Shown: in pieces, positions 8,673 to 18,474 of the stretch
Position numbering within the stretch: the first letter of the stretch is position 1
Layout: every line of letters begins with the position of its first letter
Assembly: GCF_006265225.1 (NCBI RefSeq)
Contig: NZ_VDCS01000007.1
Coordinates: forward strand, 124,001-188,000
DNA length: 64,000 bases
Direction of reading: 5' to 3'
Source: Allotamlana fucoidanivorans
GTDB taxonomy: Bacteria; Bacteroidota; Bacteroidia; Flavobacteriales; Flavobacteriaceae
Program-made: the position numbers and the translations under genes
Notes under the pieces: generated by a model
Databases searched by the model: none
What the model was told of the DNA's origin: nothing
Seen by the model: only the letters and a program-made list of their open reading frames with translations

Positions 8673-9662
8673 TCATTTTCTATTAAATCTAAAGCGTGTT
8701 TCATTTTGCAAAACATGAAAAAATTTACAGTTGGAATAATGCACTATTTCATATGGTGAATCAAAATCAAAATCACGATTTTCAACCATATAAATAGCAT
8801 CAACATCAACATTACCATAAGGCGAAATCCTACGGTATCTATATTCTAATTCATGATTTGTTTTATGTAATTCAAACCAGGCACCAGCAGCAATGCCAGA
8901 TAACCACTGGGCACTTTCAAGAGTTTCATTCACGTTTCTTGGCTGCAAGGTTCCAACAAACGTTGGTTCGTGATCTTTTAAAGAATCTAAAAAACATCGG
9001 ATATTTTCACTTCGTTGCGATCCTTTAAATTTAGAAATTTCTCCACGGTCTGATATTTGATACACATAATTTTCGGTATCAGCCAACAAAACATTGCCCA
9101 CCGTACTTGGGGTAAACCATTTTGATGCCATTAGTTTCTTCTTGATTTTTGCTTCTGTTACCGAAGCTATTAAACTATCGGTTACAAAACGCGCACAATT
9201 ACAAGCTTCTTTAATAAATGCAGCATACCTAATAAAATGTTTACTCTGCATATAGTCAATATGCGCTCTTGCCATTTCATAATTAACTTGACTGCAAACA
9301 GATGCTACTAACTTACCCTCGCCATGAGTAATTTTAGGATGCGTAGCCAAATACACTAAAACATCATCAAGATTTTTAATGCGCCCCGATTCAACCTCCG
9401 CTTTAAACGGAAAATGCAACTCATTGTCAGTATCCCTTCCACGCACGCGCCCTGTAGGTTCTGGTGTAATGTAACGTCCAAAATCATGGTATTCTAAAAT
9501 ACCCGTTTCTTTATTAATAAGAACCAAAGCCGCATGCCCAGCGCGTAGGTAATCTTTTTTACCTATTCCTATATATTTTAAAACAGGTGAAAACCATTCT
9601 TTTGACACCATAACAACGGTTTCAGGATAAGCAAGCGTTAAGATAATCCCAGTACTATCCAT
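8673..9662 (-). CDS. Unknown protein, probable permuted papain-like (NlpC/P60-LRAT type) fold
   Basis: I do not recognise a function for this 329-residue protein; I tentatively associate it with the DUF6695 family. It has no signal peptide, so it is probably cytoplasmic. Residues 40-60 contain RAGHAALVLIN (His43), then YHDFGRY (His59). Residues 152-160 read EACNCARFV (Cys156). A His on an early strand followed by an NCxxFV helix is the arrangement of circularly permuted NlpC/P60 and LRAT-type enzymes, where Cys is the nucleophile. The C-terminal 130 residues contain no motif I know. It overlaps the upstream TANGO2-like gene by 8 bases, so the two are translationally coupled and probably work together. 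Confidence 0.7.
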   Translation of the reverse strand: MDSTGIILTLAYPETVVMVSKEWFSPVLKYIGIGKKDYLRAGHAALVLINKETGILEYHDFGRYITPEPTGRVRGRDTDNELHFPFKAEVESGRIKNLDDVLVYLATHPKITHGEGKLVASVCSQVNYEMARAHIDYMQSKHFIRYAAFIKEACNCARFVTDSLIASVTEAKIKKKLMASKWFTPSTVGNVLLADTENYVYQISDRGEISKFKGSQRSENIRCFLDSLKDHEPTFVGTLQPRNVNETLESAQWLSGIAAGAWFELHKTNHELEYRYRRISPYGNVDVDAIYMVENRDFDFDSPYEIVHYSNCKFFHVLQNETRFRFNRK

Positions 9663-10380
9663 TCACAACCTGTGGAAATTTAAAGGTTTTTAAATCAACT
9701 TTATTAGTACCTAAATACTCATAACTCATTTGAATTTTATTAGCTACCTTTTCCACCTGTGTTATACTAGTTGTTTTTACAAATCCTCTATTCATTATAA
9801 CACCATAGTCATCATTAGTCTCCCCTGCGGTTTTATGAAAATGCAGTAACGTTTTAGCATTTAACGAATGTTGCGCTTTAAACGTATTAAACCATTGTTG
9901 CCGTTCAGCCTTCATAGCATCAGTATACAAGGTGGAAGACGACCACATTCTTGGTTCTAACGGTAATTCTGACACCTGACTATTTTTCTCATCCCAAACC
10001 AACTCAAGTAATTTTAAGCCATCATTCCAATCAACCACCACCATAGTAAAAGGTTCTATACCATCAAAGTTATAGTCATCAATCATTTTTAAAACATCAT
10101 TTGAAACCATAAACTCATAAGTAACCATCCCTCTACTTTTTCTGTAGTTTGGCTTACGTTTATGGTTTTGAAAAGCACCATTAAGCATACACACTACCCG
10201 TTTTTTTTCACTAACACCAATCCATGTTCCTCCAGACAAAACATCTTTAGGAAAAAGCATTTTTGTATTGGCGCCTATATATATATTTGGCAACAGTGAT
10301 TTCCTATCTGGAGACTCGTCCCGATTTTGCGTTATAATAAAATCCTTATTCCCTTTTGGAATGACAGTAAGTGTACACAT
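9655..10380 (-). CDS. NRDE family protein (TANGO2-like)
   Basis: A 241-residue protein beginning MCTLTVIPKG with the signature QNRDESPDRKS (about 18-28) that names the NRDE/TANGO2 family. Other family features are LSGGTWIGVSEKKRVVCMLNG (about 48-68, where Gly-Gly-Thr-Trp-Ile-Gly is conserved) and a C-terminal DDYGVIMN segment. The Cys right after the initiator Met suggests an N-terminal nucleophile-type fold if Met is removed. Eukaryotic TANGO2 has been linked to haem and lipid handling; the bacterial role is not established. It lies upstream of, and overlaps by 8 bases, the papain-fold candidate. The pair stands between convergent apaG and divergent pruA. Confidence 0.88.
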   Translation of the reverse strand: MCTLTVIPKGNKDFIITQNRDESPDRKSLLPNIYIGANTKMLFPKDVLSGGTWIGVSEKKRVVCMLNGAFQNHKRKPNYRKSRGMVTYEFMVSNDVLKMIDDYNFDGIEPFTMVVVDWNDGLKLLELVWDEKNSQVSELPLEPRMWSSSTLYTDAMKAERQQWFNTFKAQHSLNAKTLLHFHKTAGETNDDYGVIMNRGFVKTTSITQVEKVANKIQMSYEYLGTNKVDLKTFKFPQVVNG

Positions 10381-10458
10381 GAACGTTTCGTCTTGTAAAA
10401 AATGGCAACTTACAAAAATTAACGAAATATTAATACATTTTAGACTATTCCATCTTCC

Positions 10459-10487
10459 TTGATTTGTTTTAATTATTCGTAAATTTG
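10459..10487 (+). promoter_or_regulatory. Probable pruA promoter
   Basis: TTG at 10459-10461 and TAAATTTG at 10480-10487 (TAnnTTTG) are separated by 18 bases. The expected start site leaves a leader of about 36 bases before the ATG at 10530. Confidence 0.55.
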
Positions 10488-10529
10488 CAGCGTATTTACT
10501 AAAAATTCAACAACAAAAAACGTCATATT

Positions 10530-12158
10530 ATGGAAAAAGGCTTTTTCAATGTACCAATTGCAGTTAACGAACAAGTAAAATCTTATGCTCCTGGCTCCCC
10601 AGAAAGGGCAGCCGTTCTAGAGACCTATAAAAACATGTTCAATACCCAAGTTGATGTACCTTTATATATAAATGGCGAATATGTAAGCACTGGGAACACT
10701 AGAACCATGTCACCTCCACATGATCATCAACATGTTGTTGGCACTTATCATTTAGCTGAACAGAAACACATAGACGATGCAATTGCTACAGCCTTAGAAG
10801 CTAGAAAAACATGGAGTTTAATTCCTTGGGAACAGCGCGCTGGTATATTTTTAAAAGCAGCAGAATTGATAGCAGGACCTTACCGATCCAAAATAAATGC
10901 GGCTACTATGATAGCGCAATCAAAAACAATTCATCAGGCAGAAATTGATTCAGCCTGCGAACTTGTAGACTTTTTAAGGTTCAATGTCCAGTTTATGACT
11001 GACATTTACATGGAACAACCAGAAAGCACAAATGAGGCATGGAACCGTGTTGAGTATCGCCCTCTAGAAGGGTTTACCTACGCTGTAACGCCTTTTAATT
11101 TTACTGCAATAGCAGGAAATTTACCTGCATGTATGGCTCTAATGGGTAATGTTGTTGTATGGAAGCCAAGTGACAGCCAAGTATTTTCTGCAAAAGTGAT
11201 TATGGATGTTTTTGAAGAAGCTGGTGTGCCTCCAGGAGTGATTAACGTGGTATTTGGCGATCCTGTTATGATTACCAATACCGTTTTATCACACCGTGAA
11301 TTCTCTGGGTTACATTTTACGGGCTCTACATTTATCTTTAAAGAACTTTGGAAACAAATAGGAACTAATATTCACAACTACAAAACCTACCCCAGAATTG
11401 TAGGAGAAACTGGAGGGAAAGATTTTATCGTAGCACATAAATCAGCCAACCCAAAACATGTAGCCACAGCCATTGCTCGTGGTGCTTTTGAGTTTCAGGG
11501 GCAAAAATGTAGTGCTGCTTCAAGAGCCTACATTCCAAAAAGTATTTGGAACGATGTAAAAAACTTGGTTATTAAGGATGTAAAGTCCTTTAAAATGGGA
11601 TCTCCAGAAGACATGCGTAATTTTATTACAGCAGTGATTCACGAAGGATCATTTGATAAACTGGCAAAATATATTGATCAGGCCAAAAATGATACTGATG
11701 CTGAGATTATAGTTGGTGGTGGTTATGATAAAAGTAAAGGGTATTTTATTGAACCAACGGTTATAGTTACCACCAACCCTAAATACACCACCATGTGTAC
11801 TGAATTGTTTGGACCAGTAATTACTATCTACGTATATGAAGACGATGCTTATGCGGAAACTTTAAAGCTCGTTGATGAAACAAGTGAATACGCATTAACT
11901 GGTGCTATCATTTCAAAAGACAGGTACGCTATTACACAAGCAACAGAAGCTTTACAAAATAGCGCAGGCAACTTTTATATTAACGACAAACCTACGGGGG
12001 CCGTTGTAGGTCAACAACCTTTTGGCGGTGCCAGAGCATCAGGAACCAATGATAAGGCTGGAAGTGCTCAAAATCTGCTACGTTGGGTATCTCCTAGATT
12101 GATAAAAGAGACTTTTGTAACACCAACAGATTACAGATATCCTTTTTTAGGAGAGTAA
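10530..12158 (+). CDS. pruA: L-glutamate gamma-semialdehyde (P5C) dehydrogenase
   Basis: An NAD-dependent aldehyde dehydrogenase of 542 residues that oxidises glutamate semialdehyde, the open form of delta-1-pyrroline-5-carboxylate, to glutamate in proline and arginine breakdown. Catalytic Cys327 lies in FQGQKCSAASR and the general base is Glu293 in VGETGGKDF. The coenzyme region contains TPFNFTAIAGNLPA (187-200) and WKPSD. Length matches the stand-alone P5C dehydrogenases of Bacteroidota rather than the fused PutA. No proline dehydrogenase is next to it. The gene has its own promoter and a strong terminator, so it is monocistronic. Confidence 0.95.
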   Translation: MEKGFFNVPIAVNEQVKSYAPGSPERAAVLETYKNMFNTQVDVPLYINGEYVSTGNTRTMSPPHDHQHVVGTYHLAEQKHIDDAIATALEARKTWSLIPWEQRAGIFLKAAELIAGPYRSKINAATMIAQSKTIHQAEIDSACELVDFLRFNVQFMTDIYMEQPESTNEAWNRVEYRPLEGFTYAVTPFNFTAIAGNLPACMALMGNVVVWKPSDSQVFSAKVIMDVFEEAGVPPGVINVVFGDPVMITNTVLSHREFSGLHFTGSTFIFKELWKQIGTNIHNYKTYPRIVGETGGKDFIVAHKSANPKHVATAIARGAFEFQGQKCSAASRAYIPKSIWNDVKNLVIKDVKSFKMGSPEDMRNFITAVIHEGSFDKLAKYIDQAKNDTDAEIIVGGGYDKSKGYFIEPTVIVTTNPKYTTMCTELFGPVITIYVYEDDAYAETLKLVDETSEYALTGAIISKDRYAITQATEALQNSAGNFYINDKPTGAVVGQQPFGGARASGTNDKAGSAQNLLRWVSPRLIKETFVTPTDYRYPFLGE

Positions 12159-12173
12159 GCAAACACTCAAAAT

Positions 12174-12213
12174 AAAAAGGAATCGCGATGCCATGGCATC
12201 GCGATTCCTTTTT
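12174..12213 (+). terminator. Strong terminator after pruA, perfect 20-bp palindrome
   Basis: Positions 12174-12193 and 12194-12213 are exact reverse complements (arm AAAAAGGAATCGCGATGCCA), ending in a T-run. The A-run on the left lets it also stop leftward transcription, but the gene to the right ends 73 bases further on. Confidence 0.85.
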
Positions 12214-12285
12214 TATCTTATATCATCTAAAATTTTAACAGTGGTAATATTAATACAAAATAACACCACACACACTATTGTTACA

Positions 12286-15200
12286 TTAATCGATGATGAT
12301 TCGTTTTGCAACACTACCTTTTTCAGTATTTAGTTTTACAATATATGCTCCCACAGCTATTTCTATAGGGATAACCGCATTATGTCTAGAATCAAGCTTC
12401 ATTGACATTACATGTTGTCCTAAAACATTAAATACACTAACATCTAAAAGTTGAATACTTTCTTTATTTATTATACTAATCACCGAGTTATTGGAATCAA
12501 AGTACGCCAAAATATCATGTTCTGCCCCTAAATTAACCTCATCAATAGCTAACAGATTATCATTTGACACCCGAAAGGTTAATTGAAATCTATCATTATA
12601 ATGTCCTGGTTCTAGATATAATTCAAAAGCCCCATTAGTCAAATTAAACGTCTCTCCAGAAATCTTATCCTCTATATAAACGACCTTATCTGCTTCTAAA
12701 TTTAAAACGCCATCTAATCTAATTTTTACTATACCAGCTTTTTTTACTTTCAAGCCTATTGGGAATTGCTGAAAATCTTCAAAACTATCAACACCTTGAA
12801 TAACGAGCTTAAATTTATTTAAAACCCAATACATATCTTCAACAGCAACATCGGCCATGGGAGCATCATACCCCAAATCAAAATCGGTTGAAGCAAGCGT
12901 ATTCAAGCCTAACACAATTTGCCTATGATATCCCATTGGGGAGTCATACATTAAATTTATCGTTGGTGTTTTATGTTCGAGTCTTGTAGGGCTAATAGGT
13001 CTTTTCCGTTTAGAAGCCTTTAAAAATTGTGAGGTGGTTCCATCTTCAGGTGCAAAAACACGTTGACTATTTTTAAACACGACATTACCTCCCACTACGC
13101 TTGTTATTGGCGAGCCATTATCATTATTAAACCCTTCTAAACTTGTACCAACAAAAAAACCTTGATTTAAAGGAATGTATTGACCAGGAATTTTAGTTCC
13201 CACAGCAGGATTACCACCATTGGAGGTACTGTTTATTCTACTGTCATTTGATATGGCTACCGCACCACCCGTTAAATTTCTGGTGGCATAACCACCTACA
13301 TAATCTTTTAATATGTGTGAATTCTGTTCTCCAAAATGATCCCAAAAATATAAAGCGCCATTAAAAACTGTACCATTCAGGTTGTTTCCACCATCAGCTA
13401 TACTTAAATTATCTAGTATAAACTCGGTAGCATCAATAGCAGACGGATAAGGGTTCCCTATGAGTCGCTCCACATCACCTAAACTTTTATCTAAAGCCAA
13501 GGTAATATCGCCATTATTGGGTAAACCTTCAAACACATAGTTTTGTTGAGTATCTACCGAAACAGCTCCCGAAGTTCCTTTCATAGTATAGCCTTCTCCT
13601 GGAAGTAAAGATGAATTTTCATTGATCTTTGCCCAGGCATAGTAATCATTTGCAGGGCCATAGTATTTATACAACCAATAAGAACTAATAGTTTTAACAA
13701 AACCAGGTGGTGGCGTAGTGCCATCACTAGCATATGGTGACGTTTCAAAATTCAAATTGGTATAGCCCGCAGGAAGACTACCATCATTCAACACAGTATC
13801 AATAGTATAAGCAGCATTAGTTGAAGAAATGCCTGTTCCTCTGGTGGCTGTATTACCTGAAATTGGCCCTACTGATGACGACCAATAATTATAGTTAAAA
13901 GCATTAGCTGTACCTTGTTGATCTCTTTCAATATAACCACCACTATCCGCATCTAACACACTACCTTCTGTTTGAATTAACTGAGATTCTCCAATTAGAT
14001 CTATCACGCCATCTAACTCCAGATAATGAGTAATTGTTAAACCCTGACCTGAATTTGTTTCGTCCTGTGATTCATTAGGGTCTGATATGGTTAAGGTTCC
14101 TCCGCTTTGTATCAAGCCTAATAAAGAAACATCACGATCTCCAGAATTTATGTCGTGTTCAATCTGCACAATATTCCAGTCAATCATTGTGCTTCCATCT
14201 AAACTCAAAGCATTTGGCAATACTTGGTCTGTACTATTACTCCAAGTAGTTGATGCATCCCAATTACCATTTGCTATAGACATATAAGGAACTGGAATAG
14301 TTTGAGCTTCTACAACCTCCTTATCAACCTCTAAATATTTGAGCCTTAAAAAGTTTCTCGCATCGGTTAAACCTTCAACGGTGCTCCCATAAAACGAATT
14401 AAAATCATAATACGCTCTTAAATCACTCCATGGAATAGCAGACACTTCATTACTTGAAGCGGCTTGCGGCAAAACTTTTCCTGACACGACATCACCTGTT
14501 CCCTTTTCAATTTCTTGGTTCATTAAATAGTGAACCTGCTCTTCACTAAGACCCTGATCCCAAACATACACTTCGTCTATTTCGCCTAAAAAGGGATTTG
14601 AAATATTATTTTTATCTATATACAGTGCCCCAACAGAAAATCTATTGAAATTAGGACTTGGTGCCACAACATTTAATTCCGATTTATCTAAAACACCATC
14701 CACATAGAGAAAAATAGTTCCGCTATTATAAACAAATGTAATTTGATGCCATTTACTATCTGTAAGCGCCATAGACGAGGTAAATCTTGGGGTTATAGTA
14801 TCATCTACCATAACTTCTACTTGATGCGAGGCATTTAGTCTGAGTTGAAGTTTATCGCCTTTTGCCATGATAGTTCGGGTGGTTGTTTGAGATGCGTTTG
14901 CTTTTACCCATGACGAAATTGTAAAATCATTGATGTTTAAGTTTAAAGCATACTCCCCAACCAAGTAATCGCCCGAGGCTATCGAAATAGCATGATTTTC
15001 TTGAAGTTGCTCTGCTTTTCCGAAGGTAAAATATTTGGTACCGTCAAAATCATACCAAGTTAAAAGGTTTCCAGCGCCATCAGATTTTAAGGGAATAACA
15101 TCAACAATATCTGTATCTGCAAAACTATCTGATTTGGCCACAATTAAAACATATTCTTCATTTGAAGCTTTGGTCATACCACTAAAAGCCGCTTCTGGAA

Positions 15201-17253
15201 TAGATACATATACATTTTCAACATCGCTTGACACTTCAGTAGACTCTACTATTTTCCACTGTCTAAGAATTCTAGTTAAAGATGTTGTTATCCCCGAACT
15301 AATTGAAACGGTATTTGAACCACTTGTGGTATAAGCCAAATTGTTACTTCCCCAAACCAAAAAATCGCCATCATTATTAAACGCGTTGATATTGGCATTA
15401 TTGGTAGAAAAAATGCCATTTAGCCCTATAGTAACCTCATTGTCTACATTAAGTGTTTTAGACTGTTTCTGATTTAAATCTGAAATGGAATCTCTACCAA
15501 TACCTGCCACATGGTAATTGTAACCTGAATTTGCAGAAACATCCCAAACGGTTGTTCCAAAGGAATTGACATAATTTTTCTGTGCTTGATTAGAGGCCCC
15601 TAATGAAATACCATATTTGATAGCTAAATAAGATTCAATTTTTTGTCGATCGGCATCTGAAACCCGGTCAGCGAACGTAAAAATCTCGGCCACTCTACCG
15701 TTTAGATTTCCCAAGGTTTGATTTGAATTTTTACCGATAGCATAAGGCGTCCCTAAAGTCACATCTGGATCTGGAGCAGTGTCTACAGAGCCTACATTTT
15801 CAAATGTAGTAATGCTTTGCACAGAAGACTCGGCATCATCTACACTATTATACAAAATGCGCATACCATCAGAAACCGTGGTCGTTTTATTTCCTGCATT
15901 GATAATACCTGCCACGCTATACGCACGTGTTGTCGAGGCTGGTAATGCATAGTATGGATTTGAAGCCGAAGACCCTTGATTATACCAAAGGCGTTCCCCT
16001 GATAAATTAGTGGTATAATCACCAAGACCAACCGCCGTTACATCGTTCACATCATCTACATAGTTTTCAGGGGTAATAATATCAGCAATAGACCCTGAAA
16101 AGATGGTCATACCCGAGGAACTAGCCACATCGGTATCCGATTCCATCACGATAAAAATATCTTGACTGTAAAACCCATTATCAGTATTGTATAAATATTG
16201 ACTTATACTACTTCCGTCATTTTCAAATGCTATAACTGGATTAAAGTTAATATTAGACGCTGCATCATCAATATAAATTGGCTGATTGGCTGATACGGGC
16301 TGAATAGCATCTTTTCCATTTGTTCCTATATCTGACCAAACCGATACTTTTGAACTGGTATCTTTAGTAACACCTCGGGTAGATTTTAACCAAAGTCGAA
16401 AGTCAGCCGTAATGCCTCCAGGTCCCGGTATATTAAAATCAAACATTTCGGCACTTACATTAAACGTAAACGTGGTATTATCATTGTTTGAAATGCTGAT
16501 TGTAGCAGATACGGTACCTGTTACAAGTGATGGCGCCACAAAAGTAACGGGCAATATAACGTATGAACCCGCATCAACACTAGCTGTCAAAAAAGCTGGT
16601 GTTGACAAATCTGGTAAAACCACATAAGGCGCCGGACTAGTGGGCACAACAAAATGTGTAGATGAACTTGATATTCCACTTATGGTTAAAGGACAACTAC
16701 CTGTACTGGAAACAACAAAATATCTTGTTATGGTTTCTCCTTCTTCCACAACACCAAAATAGGTTCCGTTTGTAGCCGATGTGGTTATGGTACCATGGAG
16801 AATATCTGCGGAAGGACTTCCGCCTAATAGATTAATTTCAGGTGATCCGCTTATAGAAAAAGTAAACGTAAAATTAGGATCTTGCTTTACCAAAATATCA
16901 ATAGCGGTTGAAGCACTACAATCGCCGCTAACATTCGTTACCACAAAATCAATATATTTTGTATTGCCATTACATACATCACGGTCTATATTTTTGGGTA
17001 TTTTATCGGTAGATAATGAAAAATCGGCAGTGTTAGAAATACTTATATCTTCAATTTTTACTTTTTCACAGTCTGCCCTGGTATTTGTAATTCTAAATGT
17101 TATGGCATTCCCAGCTGTTATAGCCACAGACCCTCCATCAGAGATTGTTGCACCTCCCAAAATATTTACATTAATATCTTGAGCAACCCCTAAAAAAGTT
17201 ATGAGTACAAAAATACCAGACAACCAAAATTTGAGAGAGTAATTAGGTTCCAT
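12286..17253 (-). CDS. Giant T9SS-exported multidomain protein (LamG-containing)
   Basis: A 1655-residue secreted protein. The signal peptide covers about 1-24. Two beta-sandwich repeats of the choice-of-anchor-D type occupy about 25-140 and 141-265. A domain typical of Bacteroidota surface proteins follows at about 275-550, ending in the IESYLAIKYGISL helix. A LamG/concanavalin-A-like domain lies at about 765-925 (NDFTISSWVKAN, WHQITFVYNSG, LYVDG). After a long beta-rich stretch, the last 85 residues (about 1570-1655) form a type A T9SS sorting domain with VSVFNVLGQHV and a Lys/Arg-rich end. It is probably exported through SprA and attached to the surface or released. The LamG domain suggests glycan or protein binding; no catalytic residues are recognisable. 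It is monocistronic. Confidence 0.9.
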   Translation of the reverse strand: MEPNYSLKFWLSGIFVLITFLGVAQDINVNILGGATISDGGSVAITAGNAITFRITNTRADCEKVKIEDISISNTADFSLSTDKIPKNIDRDVCNGNTKYIDFVVTNVSGDCSASTAIDILVKQDPNFTFTFSISGSPEINLLGGSPSADILHGTITTSATNGTYFGVVEEGETITRYFVVSSTGSCPLTISGISSSSTHFVVPTSPAPYVVLPDLSTPAFLTASVDAGSYVILPVTFVAPSLVTGTVSATISISNNDNTTFTFNVSAEMFDFNIPGPGGITADFRLWLKSTRGVTKDTSSKVSVWSDIGTNGKDAIQPVSANQPIYIDDAASNINFNPVIAFENDGSSISQYLYNTDNGFYSQDIFIVMESDTDVASSSGMTIFSGSIADIITPENYVDDVNDVTAVGLGDYTTNLSGERLWYNQGSSASNPYYALPASTTRAYSVAGIINAGNKTTTVSDGMRILYNSVDDAESSVQSITTFENVGSVDTAPDPDVTLGTPYAIGKNSNQTLGNLNGRVAEIFTFADRVSDADRQKIESYLAIKYGISLGASNQAQKNYVNSFGTTVWDVSANSGYNYHVAGIGRDSISDLNQKQSKTLNVDNEVTIGLNGIFSTNNANINAFNNDGDFLVWGSNNLAYTTSGSNTVSISSGITTSLTRILRQWKIVESTEVSSDVENVYVSIPEAAFSGMTKASNEEYVLIVAKSDSFADTDIVDVIPLKSDGAGNLLTWYDFDGTKYFTFGKAEQLQENHAISIASGDYLVGEYALNLNINDFTISSWVKANASQTTTRTIMAKGDKLQLRLNASHQVEVMVDDTITPRFTSSMALTDSKWHQITFVYNSGTIFLYVDGVLDKSELNVVAPSPNFNRFSVGALYIDKNNISNPFLGEIDEVYVWDQGLSEEQVHYLMNQEIEKGTGDVVSGKVLPQAASSNEVSAIPWSDLRAYYDFNSFYGSTVEGLTDARNFLRLKYLEVDKEVVEAQTIPVPYMSIANGNWDASTTWSNSTDQVLPNALSLDGSTMIDWNIVQIEHDINSGDRDVSLLGLIQSGGTLTISDPNESQDETNSGQGLTITHYLELDGVIDLIGESQLIQTEGSVLDADSGGYIERDQQGTANAFNYNYWSSSVGPISGNTATRGTGISSTNAAYTIDTVLNDGSLPAGYTNLNFETSPYASDGTTPPPGFVKTISSYWLYKYYGPANDYYAWAKINENSSLLPGEGYTMKGTSGAVSVDTQQNYVFEGLPNNGDITLALDKSLGDVERLIGNPYPSAIDATEFILDNLSIADGGNNLNGTVFNGALYFWDHFGEQNSHILKDYVGGYATRNLTGGAVAISNDSRINSTSNGGNPAVGTKIPGQYIPLNQGFFVGTSLEGFNNDNGSPITSVVGGNVVFKNSQRVFAPEDGTTSQFLKASKRKRPISPTRLEHKTPTINLMYDSPMGYHRQIVLGLNTLASTDFDLGYDAPMADVAVEDMYWVLNKFKLVIQGVDSFEDFQQFPIGLKVKKAGIVKIRLDGVLNLEADKVVYIEDKISGETFNLTNGAFELYLEPGHYNDRFQLTFRVSNDNLLAIDEVNLGAEHDILAYFDSNNSVISIINKESIQLLDVSVFNVLGQHVMSMKLDSRHNAVIPIEIAVGAYIVKLNTEKGSVAKRIIID

Positions 17254-17290
17254 ATGTTAATAGAGGGTTAATTTTTAACAATTTACTCAG

Positions 17291-17298
17291 CAAACATA
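17291..17298 (-). promoter_or_regulatory. -7 box for the giant T9SS cargo gene
   Basis: On the minus strand the sequence reads TATGTTTG (TAnnTTTG), placing the start site about 30 bases before the ATG at 17253. No TTG is seen at the right distance upstream. Confidence 0.4.
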
Positions 17299-17511
17299 AA
17301 AACAAAAATCGATTAAAAACATTTTTTATCGATAAAAATCAGTAAATGTTAAATTTTTGTAAGAAAAAAAATATTAAATATATTTTCCGCCTCAAATAGA
17401 AATTATTTTTGTAATACAACAACTACACACTTAACTGAATGATTATTTAAAAATATCACTAACTTTAATACCTAAAAAAAACGGCATATTATTTGCTCGC
17501 TATGTTTGCAA

Positions 17512-18471
17512 ATGAAACAACTACTCTTAACCTTATTTATGTGTTCTACGCTACTTAATTATGCTCAGGCTAATAAGCTGTATAGAAAAGCTATGCGAAC
17601 CTCAAACCTTAATGAACGCATTGAACTTTTATCTGAAGTGATAAAAATAGAACCGAAAAACCTGGATGCTTACTTCCAGAGGGGTATTGCAAAAAATGAC
17701 TTAGGCGATTTTGGGGGCGCTATAGTTGATTATTCAAAAGTTATTGTAGAACAGCCTGACGCCGACACATACTACAACCGAGGGAATTCACGCTATAGCA
17801 TACAGGACTTTATTGGCGCAAAAGAAGATTATGCTAAAGCTTACATGCTAGACCATAGCTTTATAGATGCTTTATACAGTTTAGCTTGTGTAAAATTAGA
17901 TCTAGAAGAGTACAATAACGCCATTAAAGATTTTTCAGAAGTCATCAAAGTAGCTCCTTCTCAGCCCAAAACCTACACCTTAAGAGCCTCCGCTTATAGT
18001 GCTATTGAATCATACGAAAACGCAGCTAAAGATTATACAACAGCTATATTAATAGAACCTAACAGTATAAACTTTTACAACAGAGCCGCCTTTTTAATGA
18101 GCATTAAATACTATAAAGAAGCGCAAACGGATTTCACCAAATCGTTGAGATTAAATAGTAACAACGCCTATGCTTATTTTTATAGAGGAACAGCGAGTTT
18201 ACTATTAGGTGCATACCAAGATGCCATTTCTGATTTTACGAAAGCCATCTCTTTTGACGCCACAGATTTTGATGCTTACTTAGGACTAGCGTTATCATAT
18301 TACAAGCTCAATGATCTTGAAAAAGCTAATACTCATTTTAATCGGGCGAACGACATATTATCAATCGGAAAAGAAATCACGAACATCCAGCAATATAACA
18401 ACACCTATTGGTTTCAACATCAATACTATTATTTTAACAATAACGTTGTACATCTTGCTAAATTACAATAG
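17512..18471 (+). CDS. Exported TPR-repeat protein
   Basis: The ATG at 17512 gives 319 residues with a signal peptide (about 1-20, ending LNYAQA). A TTG six bases upstream is possible but less likely. The mature protein is built of about seven tetratricopeptide repeats, for example AYFQRGIAKNDLGDFGGAI (about 50-68), TYYNRGNSRYS and AYFYRGTASLLLGAYQDAI (about 224-242). TPR arrays mediate protein-protein contacts; here they would act in the periplasm or at the outer membrane. No enzymatic domain is present and the partner is unknown. It converges on rsmG with only 3 bases between the stops, and an exact TAnnTTTG box lies immediately before its ATG. Confidence 0.85.
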   Translation: MKQLLLTLFMCSTLLNYAQANKLYRKAMRTSNLNERIELLSEVIKIEPKNLDAYFQRGIAKNDLGDFGGAIVDYSKVIVEQPDADTYYNRGNSRYSIQDFIGAKEDYAKAYMLDHSFIDALYSLACVKLDLEEYNNAIKDFSEVIKVAPSQPKTYTLRASAYSAIESYENAAKDYTTAILIEPNSINFYNRAAFLMSIKYYKEAQTDFTKSLRLNSNNAYAYFYRGTASLLLGAYQDAISDFTKAISFDATDFDAYLGLALSYYKLNDLEKANTHFNRANDILSIGKEITNIQQYNNTYWFQHQYYYFNNNVVHLAKLQ

Positions 18472-18474
18472 TCT

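Noticed and set aside
16781-17182. Open frame of 133 codons on the plus strand
   Set aside because: Antisense shadow of the N-terminal part of the large T9SS cargo gene; no start signal and no recognisable motif.
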